A DNA stretch of 64,000 nt, taken from assembly GCA_910585525.1 (NCBI GenBank), contig CAJUFR010000003.1, positions 9,680 through 73,679 on the forward strand, in the 5' to 3' direction. The stretch comes from an uncultured Angelakisella sp. Its GTDB lineage: Bacteria > Bacillota > Clostridia > Oscillospirales > Ruminococcaceae. The first letter of the stretch is position 1. Every line of letters begins with the position of its first letter. Positions 22,916 to 32,119 of the stretch are shown piece after piece. The notes below the pieces were generated by a model. It was given only the letters and a program-made list of their open reading frames with translations, was not told the origin of the DNA and did no database searches. Made by a program: the position numbers and the translations under genes.

Positions 22916-22973
22916 GGGCCATCTTTTCCGGTTGTCCCCGCAGGGGACGAGGAAAAGGGCACTTCTGATCCTG

Positions 22974-22999
22974 TATAATGTCCGCTTGCGGACATTATA
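22974..22999. promoter_or_regulatory. Perfect 26-base palindrome upstream of gntR
   Basis: TATAATGTCCGC, two bases, GCGGACATTATA. The core TGTCCGC-TT-GCGGACA has the form of FadR-like operators, and both arms include a TATAAT hexamer. Confidence 0.6.
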
Positions 23000-23057
23000 C
23001 CATAGCGGCTGTGGATTTGGAAGGGGGGAAGGGGGACTTGGGGAAAAAATCGGGCTC

Positions 23058-24182
23058 TTAAAGGGTCCCGGGGTCCCCCCAGCTGTACCCGGCGTCCCGG
23101 ACCCGGTCGATGACGCTGCCCATCACCTGGGCGTTGGTGCTGCTCACCGCGTGGAGGAGGTAGATGTTCCCCGGGCAGGCGGCCTTTACGATCCGCTCCT
23201 CCGACTCCTTGGGGTCCGGCTGGTCATCGGTGAGCCAGTCCTTGTAGGCGAAGGACCAGAACACCGACTTGTACCCCATGGACTGGACCACCGCCAGCGT
23301 CTGCTCGTTGAAGTTGCCGCTGGGGAAGCGGAAGTATCTCATCTCGTACCCGAAGTTCTCCTTCACATAATCGTGGAGTTTCATGATGTCCTCCGCCGCC
23401 TGCTTGGGGGTGAGGGTGCTGTAGTTTTTGTGGCTCCAGCTGTGGTTGCCCAGAACGTGGCCCTCGTCGATGATGCGGCGGATCAGTTCCGGCTCCCGGT
23501 CGGCGAAGTCGTAAGTAACAAAGAACAGCCCCTTCACCTCCTTCTCCTTCAGGATATCCAGGAAGGTGGGGGTCAGGCCGTTTTCGTACCCCTCGTCAAA
23601 GGTCATATACACCACCGGCTGGTCGTCGGCCAGAAACAGGGCGTCGTACTTGCCGAACTGCTGGTTATACGCCAGCGCCCCCTGGGAGCGGTTCTTCTCG
23701 TCCCGGGGACCGCCGGGGCCCCAGTCCAGGCCCTTGGCGGAAAGGGCACCGATCTCCCCAAAATCGGTGCCCATGGTGGTGGTGGCGGAAGAACTGTTGG
23801 AACTGCTGCCGGGGAGGGAGGAGGAACTGGAGCCGTCCGGCAGGCGGTCCCCGTCGGTGAGGTCACCGGCGATATCGTCCATCATGTCCCCCACCTTGTC
23901 GGGGACGCTGGCGATGTCGTCCTCCAGGTCGTCCATGGGGCCGGAGGAGTTATCGGGCCGGTCCATATCGTTGTCGGAGCCGGGATCGCTGCTGCCGGTG
24001 CCGGAGCTGCTGTTATCCGGGACGCTGCTGGGGGAAGGGGTGGAGGAGGGGCTGGAGGGAGCGGAGGGGACGGTGCTGCTCATCCCGTTGTTGGTGGAGC
24101 AGCCGCCGGTGCAGCCGGTCATCCCCAGGGCCAGCACCAGCGCCGCCACTGTCAGCAGGACTGCGAAACGTTTCATTTTCAT
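23058..24182 (-). CDS. Polysaccharide deacetylase lipoprotein (PdaA-like)
   Basis: 374 residues. ATG 24182 is favoured over GTG 24194 since AGGTGA lies eight bases before it. A lipoprotein signal ends in MTGC, followed by about 120 residues of very serine/proline-rich tether. The NodB-type deacetylase domain carries YMTFDEGYENG (TFDDG variant), GNHSWSHKN and RYFRFPSGNFN, the metal and base motifs of peptidoglycan N-acetylmuramic acid deacetylases such as PdaA. It probably acts on wall or spore cortex glycan outside the membrane. Lone gene. Confidence 0.85.
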   Translation of the reverse strand: MKMKRFAVLLTVAALVLALGMTGCTGGCSTNNGMSSTVPSAPSSPSSTPSPSSVPDNSSSGTGSSDPGSDNDMDRPDNSSGPMDDLEDDIASVPDKVGDMMDDIAGDLTDGDRLPDGSSSSSLPGSSSNSSSATTTMGTDFGEIGALSAKGLDWGPGGPRDEKNRSQGALAYNQQFGKYDALFLADDQPVVYMTFDEGYENGLTPTFLDILKEKEVKGLFFVTYDFADREPELIRRIIDEGHVLGNHSWSHKNYSTLTPKQAAEDIMKLHDYVKENFGYEMRYFRFPSGNFNEQTLAVVQSMGYKSVFWSFAYKDWLTDDQPDPKESEERIVKAACPGNIYLLHAVSSTNAQVMGSVIDRVRDAGYSWGDPGTL

Positions 24183-24194
24183 CTTTTCGTTCAC

Positions 24195-24389
24195 CTGTTC
24201 TTTCTGGAATTAAGCGGCGGCGGCGTCACGTCCGCCGTTGCTTCGTGGTTAGTATGCGCCGCGGGGCAAAAACTATTATCCCAGTTTTTGCCGTATATTT
24301 GCCCCAAAAAGCTGGAAGGATAAAGAGGAACAGGCCGCGCCTTTCCGGCGGCCGGAAAAATATCCCATGGAGAAAAAAGGAGAACAGGT
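24195..24389. other. Divergent gap between deacetylase and enolase genes
   Basis: 195 bases. An inverted repeat GGCAAAAACT (24265-24274) and AGTTTTTGCC (24283-24292) lies in the middle; it could be an operator or a small hairpin. No strong promoter pair could be fixed. Confidence 0.3.
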
Positions 24390-25646
24390 ATGACACGCTG
24401 CGCAAAGATCAAACAGGTGACCGGGCTGGAGATCCTGGACAGCCGGGGCAACCCCACCGTCCGGGCGGGGGTGGAACTGGAGGACGGCAGCTGGGGCTGG
24501 GCCAACGCCCCCTCCGGGGCCTCCACCGGGGTCCACGAGGCCCACGAGCTCCGGGACGGGGACCGTGCCCGGTACGGCGGCAAGGGGGTGGTCCAGGCGG
24601 TGAGCAACATCCGGGGGCCGCTGGCAAAGGCGGTGAAGGGGCTGGACGCCGGGGAGATACGCCAGGTGGACCAGGCGCTGCTGGACGCCGACGGCAGCCG
24701 CAACAAGGAGCGGCTGGGGGCCAACGCCATCCTGGCGGTCTCCCTGGCCAGCGCCCGGGCGGCGGCGGCCAGCGCCGGGGAGCCCCTTTGGCGCTGTCTC
24801 TGCCCGGAGGGGAAAAAGGTGCTGCCGGTGCCGATGATGAACATCCTCAACGGCGGGGCCCACGCCGCCAACAACGTGGACATCCAGGAGTTCATGATCA
24901 TCCCCCGGGGGGTGCCCTCCTTTGGGGAGGGGCTGCGGCGGTGCGCCGAGGTGTACCACGCCCTGGGGGCCATCCTCCGGGACCGGCGGCTGGGCTCCGG
25001 GGTGGGGGACGAGGGGGGCTTCGCCCCCGACCTGTCCTCCGACGAGGAGGCGCTGGAACTGATCCTCCGGGCCATCGGCCGGGCGGGGTACCGCCCCGGG
25101 GAGGAGATCGCCCTGGCCCTGGACGCCGCCGCCAGCGAATGGATGCAGGAGGGGGAGGTCTACCAGACCCCCAAGGGGGGGCGGGTCTACACCCGGGAGC
25201 AGCTGGTGGACTACTGGGCGGGGCTGGCGGCCCGGTACCCCATCCTCTCCCTGGAGGACGGGGCGGCGGAGGACGACTGGCAGGGGTGGCAGCTGCTCAC
25301 CAAGCGGCTGGGCAGCCGGATGCAGCTGGTGGGGGACGACCTTTTCGTCACCAACATCCGGCGGCTGAAGCGGGGGCTGGAGGAGAACGCCGCCAACGCC
25401 ATCCTCATCAAGCCCAACCAGATCGGCACCCTCTCCGAGACGCTGGACGCCGTCTCCATGGCCCAGGAGAAAAAGTGGGGGGTGGTGATGAGCCACCGCA
25501 GCGGGGAGACCGAGGACCCGATCATCGCCGACCTGGCGGTGGCCACTGGCTGCGGCCAGATCAAATCCGGCGCCCCCTGCCGCAGCGAGCGGGTGGCGAA
25601 GTACAACCGCCTGCTGGAGATCGAAGGGGAGTTGGGCATCCGGTGA
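24390..25646 (+). CDS. eno: Enolase
   Basis: 418 residues. Opening EILDSRGNPTVRAGVELEDG and the SGASTG loop are enolase signatures; metal and catalytic residues appear in VGDEGGFAPD, ALDAAASE, LSLEDG, VGDDLFVTN, LIKPNQIGT and SHRSGETED. It interconverts 2-phosphoglycerate and phosphoenolpyruvate in glycolysis. The AAAGGAGAAC site fixes the start. It is monocistronic, ended by a strong terminator. Confidence 0.95.
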   Translation: MTRCAKIKQVTGLEILDSRGNPTVRAGVELEDGSWGWANAPSGASTGVHEAHELRDGDRARYGGKGVVQAVSNIRGPLAKAVKGLDAGEIRQVDQALLDADGSRNKERLGANAILAVSLASARAAAASAGEPLWRCLCPEGKKVLPVPMMNILNGGAHAANNVDIQEFMIIPRGVPSFGEGLRRCAEVYHALGAILRDRRLGSGVGDEGGFAPDLSSDEEALELILRAIGRAGYRPGEEIALALDAAASEWMQEGEVYQTPKGGRVYTREQLVDYWAGLAARYPILSLEDGAAEDDWQGWQLLTKRLGSRMQLVGDDLFVTNIRRLKRGLEENAANAILIKPNQIGTLSETLDAVSMAQEKKWGVVMSHRSGETEDPIIADLAVATGCGQIKSGAPCRSERVAKYNRLLEIEGELGIR

Positions 25647-25654
25647 CAGCAGAA

Positions 25655-25695
25655 GGAGCCGCCGCTGTGGAAAAACAGCGGCGGCTCCTTTTCTT
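25655..25695 (+). terminator. Enolase terminator
   Basis: Perfect 14-base stem GGAGCCGCCGCTGT (25655-25668) and inverse (25675-25688), six-base loop, followed by TTTTCTTAT. Confidence 0.85.
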
Positions 25696-26572
25696 ATCCC
25701 TCTTGCCAGAGTTTTTTGGTCAGGACCTCCGGGCAGAGGTCCTTTTCGGCGTCGTGGATAAAGTAGAGCATCCCCGTCATGGCGAAGCTATGGGCGTAGA
25801 GGGGGTCGTCGGTGACCCGCTTCTTCCCTGTCATCATGACGGCGGCCAGTTCCTCCTCCCACCCGGCGAAGGGCTGGGGCAGCTTGCCGCTGCACCAGTC
25901 GGTGAAGAAGCTGAGGGGCTCCCCATACCGGACGGTCCCCCGCTTTTTGGCGTCATCGTACTCCTCCGCCAGCCGGTCCACCTCCCGGTAGAGGGCCATC
26001 ACGGCGGGCTGGTCCCCGGCCAGCACCTCCAGCCGGCCGTCCACAAAGCGCCGGGCGGTCCGGTAGGCCCGGTCCTGCTTGTCGATCCACCCCTGCTGCT
26101 TCTGGTAGGAGTTTTCCAGTTCCTCCCGGTGCTGCCGGTACCACTCCCCCAGCCGCTCCAGCCCGGCGGACAGAGCGGCCTTATCGTTGTCCACCACCAC
26201 CCAGGGGCAGGCCACCCGGGCCTTTTCCGGCACCGTCATCAGCCGGCTGTAGTAGCCGTTGGAGAGCGCCTTGTGGGTGCACATGGCGATATCCCAGGGG
26301 TGGCGGAGGTAGCTGGTGTAGGGGGCGGCCAGCCGCAGGTATATCTTCCCGTCCAAAAACCCCCGCTGGAGGGACAGGTGGTGGAAGCAGCCGTCGGGGC
26401 CGCTCTTCACCAGGGGGTAGCGGGAGCCGGAGAGGTCGGGGGTCCCGGTCTCGCAGCAGTAGTAGCGGCAGAATTCCTCCAGGCTCTTGGGGGGGAGGTC
26501 GACGCGGTACTCCGGCAGCCAGGCGGCGGCGAAGTCCAGGAGGGGCTGTTTGCAGTTGATGCAGCGGGGCAT
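25694..26572 (-). CDS. Unknown protein downstream of RloB
   Basis: 292 residues from ATG 26572, with AAAGGAG upstream. The N-terminus MPRCINCKQPLL has a CxxC and a further CRYYCC cluster near residue 40, suggesting a small zinc site. The middle is helical and charged (residues 120-200, LERLGEWYRQHREELENSYQ and onward, coiled-coil-like). No known domain was recognised. It begins 17 bases after the rloB stop on the same strand and ends at the enolase terminator, so it is cotranscribed with rloAB and may be a third component or a passenger. Confidence 0.7.
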   Translation of the reverse strand: MPRCINCKQPLLDFAAAWLPEYRVDLPPKSLEEFCRYYCCETGTPDLSGSRYPLVKSGPDGCFHHLSLQRGFLDGKIYLRLAAPYTSYLRHPWDIAMCTHKALSNGYYSRLMTVPEKARVACPWVVVDNDKAALSAGLERLGEWYRQHREELENSYQKQQGWIDKQDRAYRTARRFVDGRLEVLAGDQPAVMALYREVDRLAEEYDDAKKRGTVRYGEPLSFFTDWCSGKLPQPFAGWEEELAAVMMTGKKRVTDDPLYAHSFAMTGMLYFIHDAEKDLCPEVLTKKLWQEG

Positions 26573-26589
26573 GGGGGGCGGCTCCTTTC

Positions 26590-27228
26590 TTATGTAACGG
26601 TTTTTCTGCGTATCTCGTCCACCAAATGATGCAGGGTAGTACAGGGGCACATGCGGGAGGGGATCCGTTCGCCCTCCTTGTCGTATTGTTCCCACTGGCG
26701 CTGAGCACACCGGATGGCCTCCGCCTCGTCACCGGCCTGGTTCAGTTTGCGGTAGATGTCCGGGTCGGATTTTCTGTATTTCTGGCCAGTCTTTTCCTGA
26801 AATCGCTGGCAAAAATCTTGGCAGCAGCGGACCGAAACCTGGATGTTGGGCATCTTTCCGAAGTAGGCATCAAACCATATCTCGATGCAGGGGTTGGACC
26901 AGCCCACTCTTATCCCCTTGTGTTCCGCTTCGGCGATGATGCGGTCAAAATCCTTGACCTGGTCCCGGTCAAAGACGATCCAGCACTGCCGGTACTGGGG
27001 GTCGATACTCGCCTGTTCGCAGGTCTCGATCAGTTTATCGGTCCTGGCCTGGGAGACCTTGATGACGATGTGGTCCCGCAGTTCCTCCGACAGGGAATCC
27101 CGGAGACCGTAGAGGTAGTTTTTCTCGGTCTCCTCGGTGTCGGTGACGATGAAATAGTAACCCAGCTTGGGCACCCGCTTGGGGGCGCTCGACCTGGGTT
27201 CCCGTCTGCCGTCCCGGTTTCGTCCCAT
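26590..27228 (-). CDS. rloB: RloB-like protein (TOPRIM/OLD-type nuclease candidate)
   Basis: 212 residues. After a basic tail (RNRDGRREPRSSAPKR) come YYFIVTDTEETEKNYLYGL and WIVFDRDQVKDFDRII, then SNPCIEIWFDAYF, typical of RloB/AbiLii. The early glutamates plus DRD fit a TOPRIM-like metal site. RloB always pairs with an AAA/ABC-type ATPase (RloA), here two bases upstream. The pair is classed among abortive-infection phage defences (AbiL/RloAB). The late CMCPCTTLHHLVDEI is part of the conserved C-terminal region. Confidence 0.85.
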   Translation of the reverse strand: MGRNRDGRREPRSSAPKRVPKLGYYFIVTDTEETEKNYLYGLRDSLSEELRDHIVIKVSQARTDKLIETCEQASIDPQYRQCWIVFDRDQVKDFDRIIAEAEHKGIRVGWSNPCIEIWFDAYFGKMPNIQVSVRCCQDFCQRFQEKTGQKYRKSDPDIYRKLNQAGDEAEAIRCAQRQWEQYDKEGERIPSRMCPCTTLHHLVDEIRRKTVT

Positions 27229-27230
27229 CC

Positions 27231-28496
27231 TTATCCCTCCCCCAGTATGTCAAAGCACTTTAGGGTAGGGATCGCGCCATACTTGCCTAACAGGTAGTTT
27301 TTCTCGTAGTTCTCGTCCTTACGTATCTTGTCCCCGTCCTCATCCTGGAAGTCGGCCAGGGAGTAGAGGGTGGAGGCGCCATCCTCGTCCTTTTCGGTAA
27401 ACCATATTTCGTCCCGGCGCAGGAGATCATTGGAAAGCTGCCAGGCGTCGTGGGTGGTGAAGATGAGTTGGGCGTGGTTTTTGTTGATGTTGGGGTCCAG
27501 GAAGGTCAAAAGGATGCTACGGACTAATAGAGGGTGCAGGCGGGCGTTGAGTTCGTCTATTAACAGAACTCTACTGTGTTCTAAAGTGTCCTGCAAATAT
27601 GGATATAACGCAAACATTTTTAGGGTGCCGCTGGATTCTTGGGACAGGGGAAGAACTGCGAAATCTCCATCCCTCGTGCGGTGAAGAGTATAAACCAGAA
27701 AACGCCCGTTGTCTTTTTGTTCTACATGAAAACCGGTAATAGAAGGGTCAAAAGCAGAAAGATAGGAAACCATCTGATTCTGAACGGATTTATCTTCAAA
27801 ATTTTTAGGAAGCTGGCGGGAAAGGCAAACGCTTCTGGCGGGAATACCGAAATCGACGATTTCAATATGAGCAAACCACCAAAAAACGGTTTTCAAAATA
27901 TCAATTTTTAGCTTTGCGCCCAGTGATACGATCAAGGTTTCCTTTTCCAGGGAAAGCAAAATATTTTCCTGGAGTTTTTTCGGGATGGCCGCCAGGTCAT
28001 ACTCAGCACCATTTCGGGAAAAAATTTTTTTTGCAACTTTGGATGTTTTGGACTTTATATTGAGCCATTCCTCCACAATGCCATCGGGGCCCAAGGTGAA
28101 CCCATAGTTATAAATCCTTTCCAAATCGTCCTCGGGGTCTGTAAAGTAAACTTCAAAGGAAGAAGGGGTTCCTTGGCTGGCAGAGTCAAAAAGAAACGGG
28201 GGTTGTGTCAGTGGTTTGCTCTGATTCTCTTTGTCTGCCTGGTCCTCGCGCTCCTTCCTGCTTGCGCCGCCGTATAGAAACGATTCGCCTATATAGGTTC
28301 TCATAAAGCGAAATGCTTCTACAACGTTGGACTTCCCGCTGGCGTTGGCCCCAAAAATCGCCGCCACCGGCAGTAGCTTTTCCCTCCCGATGGTGACCAC
28401 ATGGTCACCATGTTCGGTGATTTTTGTGGCGGAAAAATCCAGGATGGTATCGTCTCGGAACGACTTGAAATTCTGGAAGCGAAACTGGATCAGCAT
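27231..28496 (-). CDS. rloA: RloA-like AAA/ABC-type ATPase
   Basis: 421 residues from ATG 28496 (AAGGAG site); a GTG six bases earlier is possible. The N-terminal FRFQNFKSFRDDTILDFSA is the start typical of OLD/RecF-type ATPases. Walker A is GANASGKSN, the signature region LSQESSGTLKMFAL, Walker B VLLIDELNARLH, and the His-switch FTTHDAW. Partner of RloB in phage defence, where the ATPase likely senses infection and licenses the TOPRIM effector. The middle part is more AT-rich than neighbouring housekeeping genes, in keeping with transfer. Confidence 0.88.
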   Translation of the reverse strand: MLIQFRFQNFKSFRDDTILDFSATKITEHGDHVVTIGREKLLPVAAIFGANASGKSNVVEAFRFMRTYIGESFLYGGASRKEREDQADKENQSKPLTQPPFLFDSASQGTPSSFEVYFTDPEDDLERIYNYGFTLGPDGIVEEWLNIKSKTSKVAKKIFSRNGAEYDLAAIPKKLQENILLSLEKETLIVSLGAKLKIDILKTVFWWFAHIEIVDFGIPARSVCLSRQLPKNFEDKSVQNQMVSYLSAFDPSITGFHVEQKDNGRFLVYTLHRTRDGDFAVLPLSQESSGTLKMFALYPYLQDTLEHSRVLLIDELNARLHPLLVRSILLTFLDPNINKNHAQLIFTTHDAWQLSNDLLRRDEIWFTEKDEDGASTLYSLADFQDEDGDKIRKDENYEKNYLLGKYGAIPTLKCFDILGEG

Positions 28497-28587
28497 AGGC
28501 ACTCACTCCTTTTGCTTTATTATACCCTGGTTTTCCAAAAAATCAACGATTTGTCGAGAAAAATTCTCATTTGGTGCCGGATTTTTG

Positions 28588-28630
28588 CAAGAAAAGAAAC
28601 CAACGCCCGCACACGGCAGACGCTGGTCTC
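28588..28630 (-). terminator. groESL terminator
   Basis: Stem formed by ACCAGCGTCTG and CGGGCGTTGGT on the minus strand, followed by TTTCTTTTCTT. Confidence 0.7.
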
Positions 28631-28659
28631 TTTAAACTTTACGGGTCAGGCGGTGTTGA

Positions 28660-30294
<1,635 letters not shown>

Positions 30295-30324
30295 AATGCT
30301 CTGTTCCTCCTGTTAATCAATCAT

Positions 30325-30609
30325 TCATTCCACGATGGCCAGGACGTCGGACTGGCGGAGGATGGTGTACTCCTCCCCGTCCAGCTTCACCTCGGTGCCG
30401 GCGTACTTGCTGATGAGGACCTTGTCGCCCTTCTTCAGGTACATATCCACCTGGTTGCCGTCCACCATGCCGCCGGGGCCAACCTCTACCACCTCGGCCA
30501 CCACCGGCTTCTCCTTGGCGTTGCCGGCCAGGATGATGCCGCTCTTGGTGGTCTCCTCGGCCTCGGTCATCTTGATGACCACACGGTCACACAGGGGCTT
30601 GATCGTCAT
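30325..30609 (-). CDS. groS: Co-chaperonin GroES
   Basis: 94 residues from ATG 30609 (GGAGGGAACG site). MTIKPLCDRVVIKMTEAEETT, the mobile loop SGIILAGNAKEKPV and the roof VGPGG are typical in pieces. First gene of the groESL operon. Confidence 0.95.
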   Translation of the reverse strand: MTIKPLCDRVVIKMTEAEETTKSGIILAGNAKEKPVVAEVVEVGPGGMVDGNQVDMYLKKGDKVLISKYAGTEVKLDGEEYTILRQSDVLAIVE

Positions 30610-30662
30610 AATTCGTTCCCTCCGATTTCTTATTTCTGTTCCGATGGAACTGCCGCTTGGTT

Positions 30663-30689
30663 TTAGCACTCATCGCATCGGAGTGCCAA
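30663..30689 (-). promoter_or_regulatory. CIRCE element (HrcA operator)
   Basis: TTAGCACTC, nine bases, GAGTGCCAA; one base away from the CIRCE consensus (GAGTGCTAA). It lies at the predicted transcription start of groESL, so HrcA binding would block transcription until heat stress. Confidence 0.92.
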
Positions 30690-30697
30690 CGACTATT

Positions 30698-30725
30698 ATT
30701 GTACCCCTTTTTGAAAAAAAATCAA
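30698..30725 (-). promoter_or_regulatory. groESL promoter
   Basis: Minus strand: TTGATT (30725-30720), 16 bases, TACAAT (30703-30698), just upstream of CIRCE. Confidence 0.6.
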
Positions 30726-30801
30726 GGGCTTTTTTCTCCTCCCGCCGGAAAAAAAGTAAATTTTACAATTTGTTCAAACACCAGTGGGCGTGCGGCGTGC
30801 C

Positions 30802-30912
30802 GCCGCTGTCAATCCCTGCTCGGGCGGCGTGCCGCCGCTGTCATGCCCTACACGGCCCCTGCGGGGCCTTATGTGGGTGCAAAGCGACAGCGGGTGCCTG
30901 GAGTCTTGGGCG
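30802..30912 (+). repeat. Dispersed stem-loop repeat A, copy 1
   Basis: Contains GGCGTGCCGCCGCTGT twice, GCCCTACACGGCC, the hairpin GGCCCCTGCGGGGCC, CTTA, then GGGTGCCTGGAGTCTTGGGC (30891-30910). Same building blocks in the same order as copies at 33643, 48104 (both inverted) and 48441. Confidence 0.7.
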
Positions 30913-30938
30913 GTTTTTTGTTTGGGGCGGAATTTGTG

Positions 30939-31394
30939 TCAAACGAGTGTGAAAAGGAACAGTTCCCCCCTGGCGGCCCGGCCCCGGGCGTCGGCAAAGG
31001 CCCGGTAGCTGTCCCAGGAGAAGTGGGAGACGCATGCCACAAGGTGGGTGGCCTGCTCCACCAGCAGCTGGTCCAGCCGGTCGTCGGCCTGCCGGGGCGG
31101 CATCCCTTCCAGTTCCGGGGGGAGGTATACCTGGTCAAAGCCGGGGGGCAGAGAGGGACTGAGGGGGGAGGGATGGGGGATCGCCAGCCGCAGGACAAGT
31201 CCCGGGTGCCGCTTCTTGGCCCGGCCCAGCACCCGGCAGAGCATCTCCTTTAGGCGCTGGTGGTGGTAATAATGGTCGGCAACGACGTACTCCTCGACGA
31301 ACAGTTCCTCGATAAACTGCTCCACCGTAGATTCCAGGCGTGGTTCCAGATGTTTTGGCACATACTCATGGCCGATGAAGAAACAGGACTTCAC
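30939..31394 (-). CDS. SLOG-like (DUF1273-related) protein
   Basis: 151 residues, MKSCFFIGHEYVPKHLEPRL ..., with a Rossmann-like opening (CFFIGH), a following helix, VVADHYYHHQRL where related proteins have a glycine/phenylalanine loop, AKKRHPGLVLRLAIPH, YLPPELEGMPPRQ and VACVSHFSWDS. This order matches small DUF1273/SLOG-family proteins frequent in gut Firmicutes, possibly nucleotide-derived ligand binders. Function unknown. Its upstream region is the AT-rich block at 31395-31656. Confidence 0.65.
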   Translation of the reverse strand: MKSCFFIGHEYVPKHLEPRLESTVEQFIEELFVEEYVVADHYYHHQRLKEMLCRVLGRAKKRHPGLVLRLAIPHPSPLSPSLPPGFDQVYLPPELEGMPPRQADDRLDQLLVEQATHLVACVSHFSWDSYRAFADARGRAARGELFLFTLV

Positions 31395-31656
31395 AGTATC
31401 ACCTTCTTTTCATAAAATTCATGGATAAATATTATATTGATATGTATATAATGTCAAATTTCATCATACAACATCTTATCATATATTCCGAAAGAGTATC
31501 ATAAAATCCCTGTCGCACCAAAATTCTTGAAAAAATTTATATCGATATAATTATAATATCAATCATTATATACATATATTGTTAATTGTCTTATATGTTA
31601 AATGACACAATCAAGTATCGATGTTAGAATAACAAGATAGAAGGGGGGATGAGCGA
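31395..31656. other. AT-rich divergent intergenic block
   Basis: 262 bases, strongly AT-rich in a GC-rich neighbourhood. A minus-strand promoter candidate (TTGACA, then TATAAT at 15 or TAATAT at 17 bases) near 31433-31463 would serve the SLOG gene. Palindromic TATATCGATATA (31538-31549) and several TATATAC-like words suggest regulator sites. GAAGGGGGG (31641-31649) is the ribosome binding site of the next gene. Confidence 0.5.
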
Positions 31657-31947
31657 ATGGAGGAATTGAGACCAGTCATTGAACCAACTACCATATACCA
31701 GATGGTAGACTACGGGCATGTCCGGGTAAAACTGGCTGAAGTTCTGGACAGTCGTGGCATCTCCCGTAACCGGTTAGCTTCCCTGACCGGGACCGGATTT
31801 ATCGTCGTTGACCGCTATTATAAGTCCCAAAAGAAACCGGTGCAGATGGTAGATTTGGATTTTATGTCCAGGGTCTGCTACGCCTTGGACTGCACGCTGG
31901 AGGACCTGCTGGAGTACGTGCCCCCGGAAAAAGAGAAGGCAGAATAA
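31657..31947 (+). CDS. Small Cro/CI-type helix-turn-helix protein
   Basis: 96 residues. Helix-turn-helix around residues 24-75: VRVKLAEVLDSRGISRNRLA, followed by TGTGFIVVDRYYKS and a DFMSRVCYALDCTLEDLLEY dimer-type ending, as in YozG-like regulators. Divergent from the SLOG gene across the AT-rich block, which it may control. A new promoter starts directly after it. Confidence 0.8.
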   Translation: MEELRPVIEPTTIYQMVDYGHVRVKLAEVLDSRGISRNRLASLTGTGFIVVDRYYKSQKKPVQMVDLDFMSRVCYALDCTLEDLLEYVPPEKEKAE

Positions 31948-31956
31948 AGATACCCC

Positions 31957-31985
31957 TTGCTTTTTGGCCCGGGGGATGTTATAAT
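31957..31985 (+). promoter_or_regulatory. Promoter of the 32120 gene
   Basis: TTGCTT, 17 bases, TATAAT. The leader contains GACGGC-GT-CAGCCGTC-type and GAGCGGAGTG-GCGA-CACTCCGCTC (32048-32071) hairpins, the second followed by TTGCTTT, so attenuation is possible. Confidence 0.55.
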
Positions 31986-32119
31986 CACCTTGCTGGTATG
32001 ACGGCGTCAGCCGTCGATGTGTATGGAGATATCTCTGTATAGAGGGAGCGGAGTGGCGACACTCCGCTCTTGCTTTACACCAGAAGGGGGGGCTTTTTAT
32101 CTGGATCAAGGAGACGACG

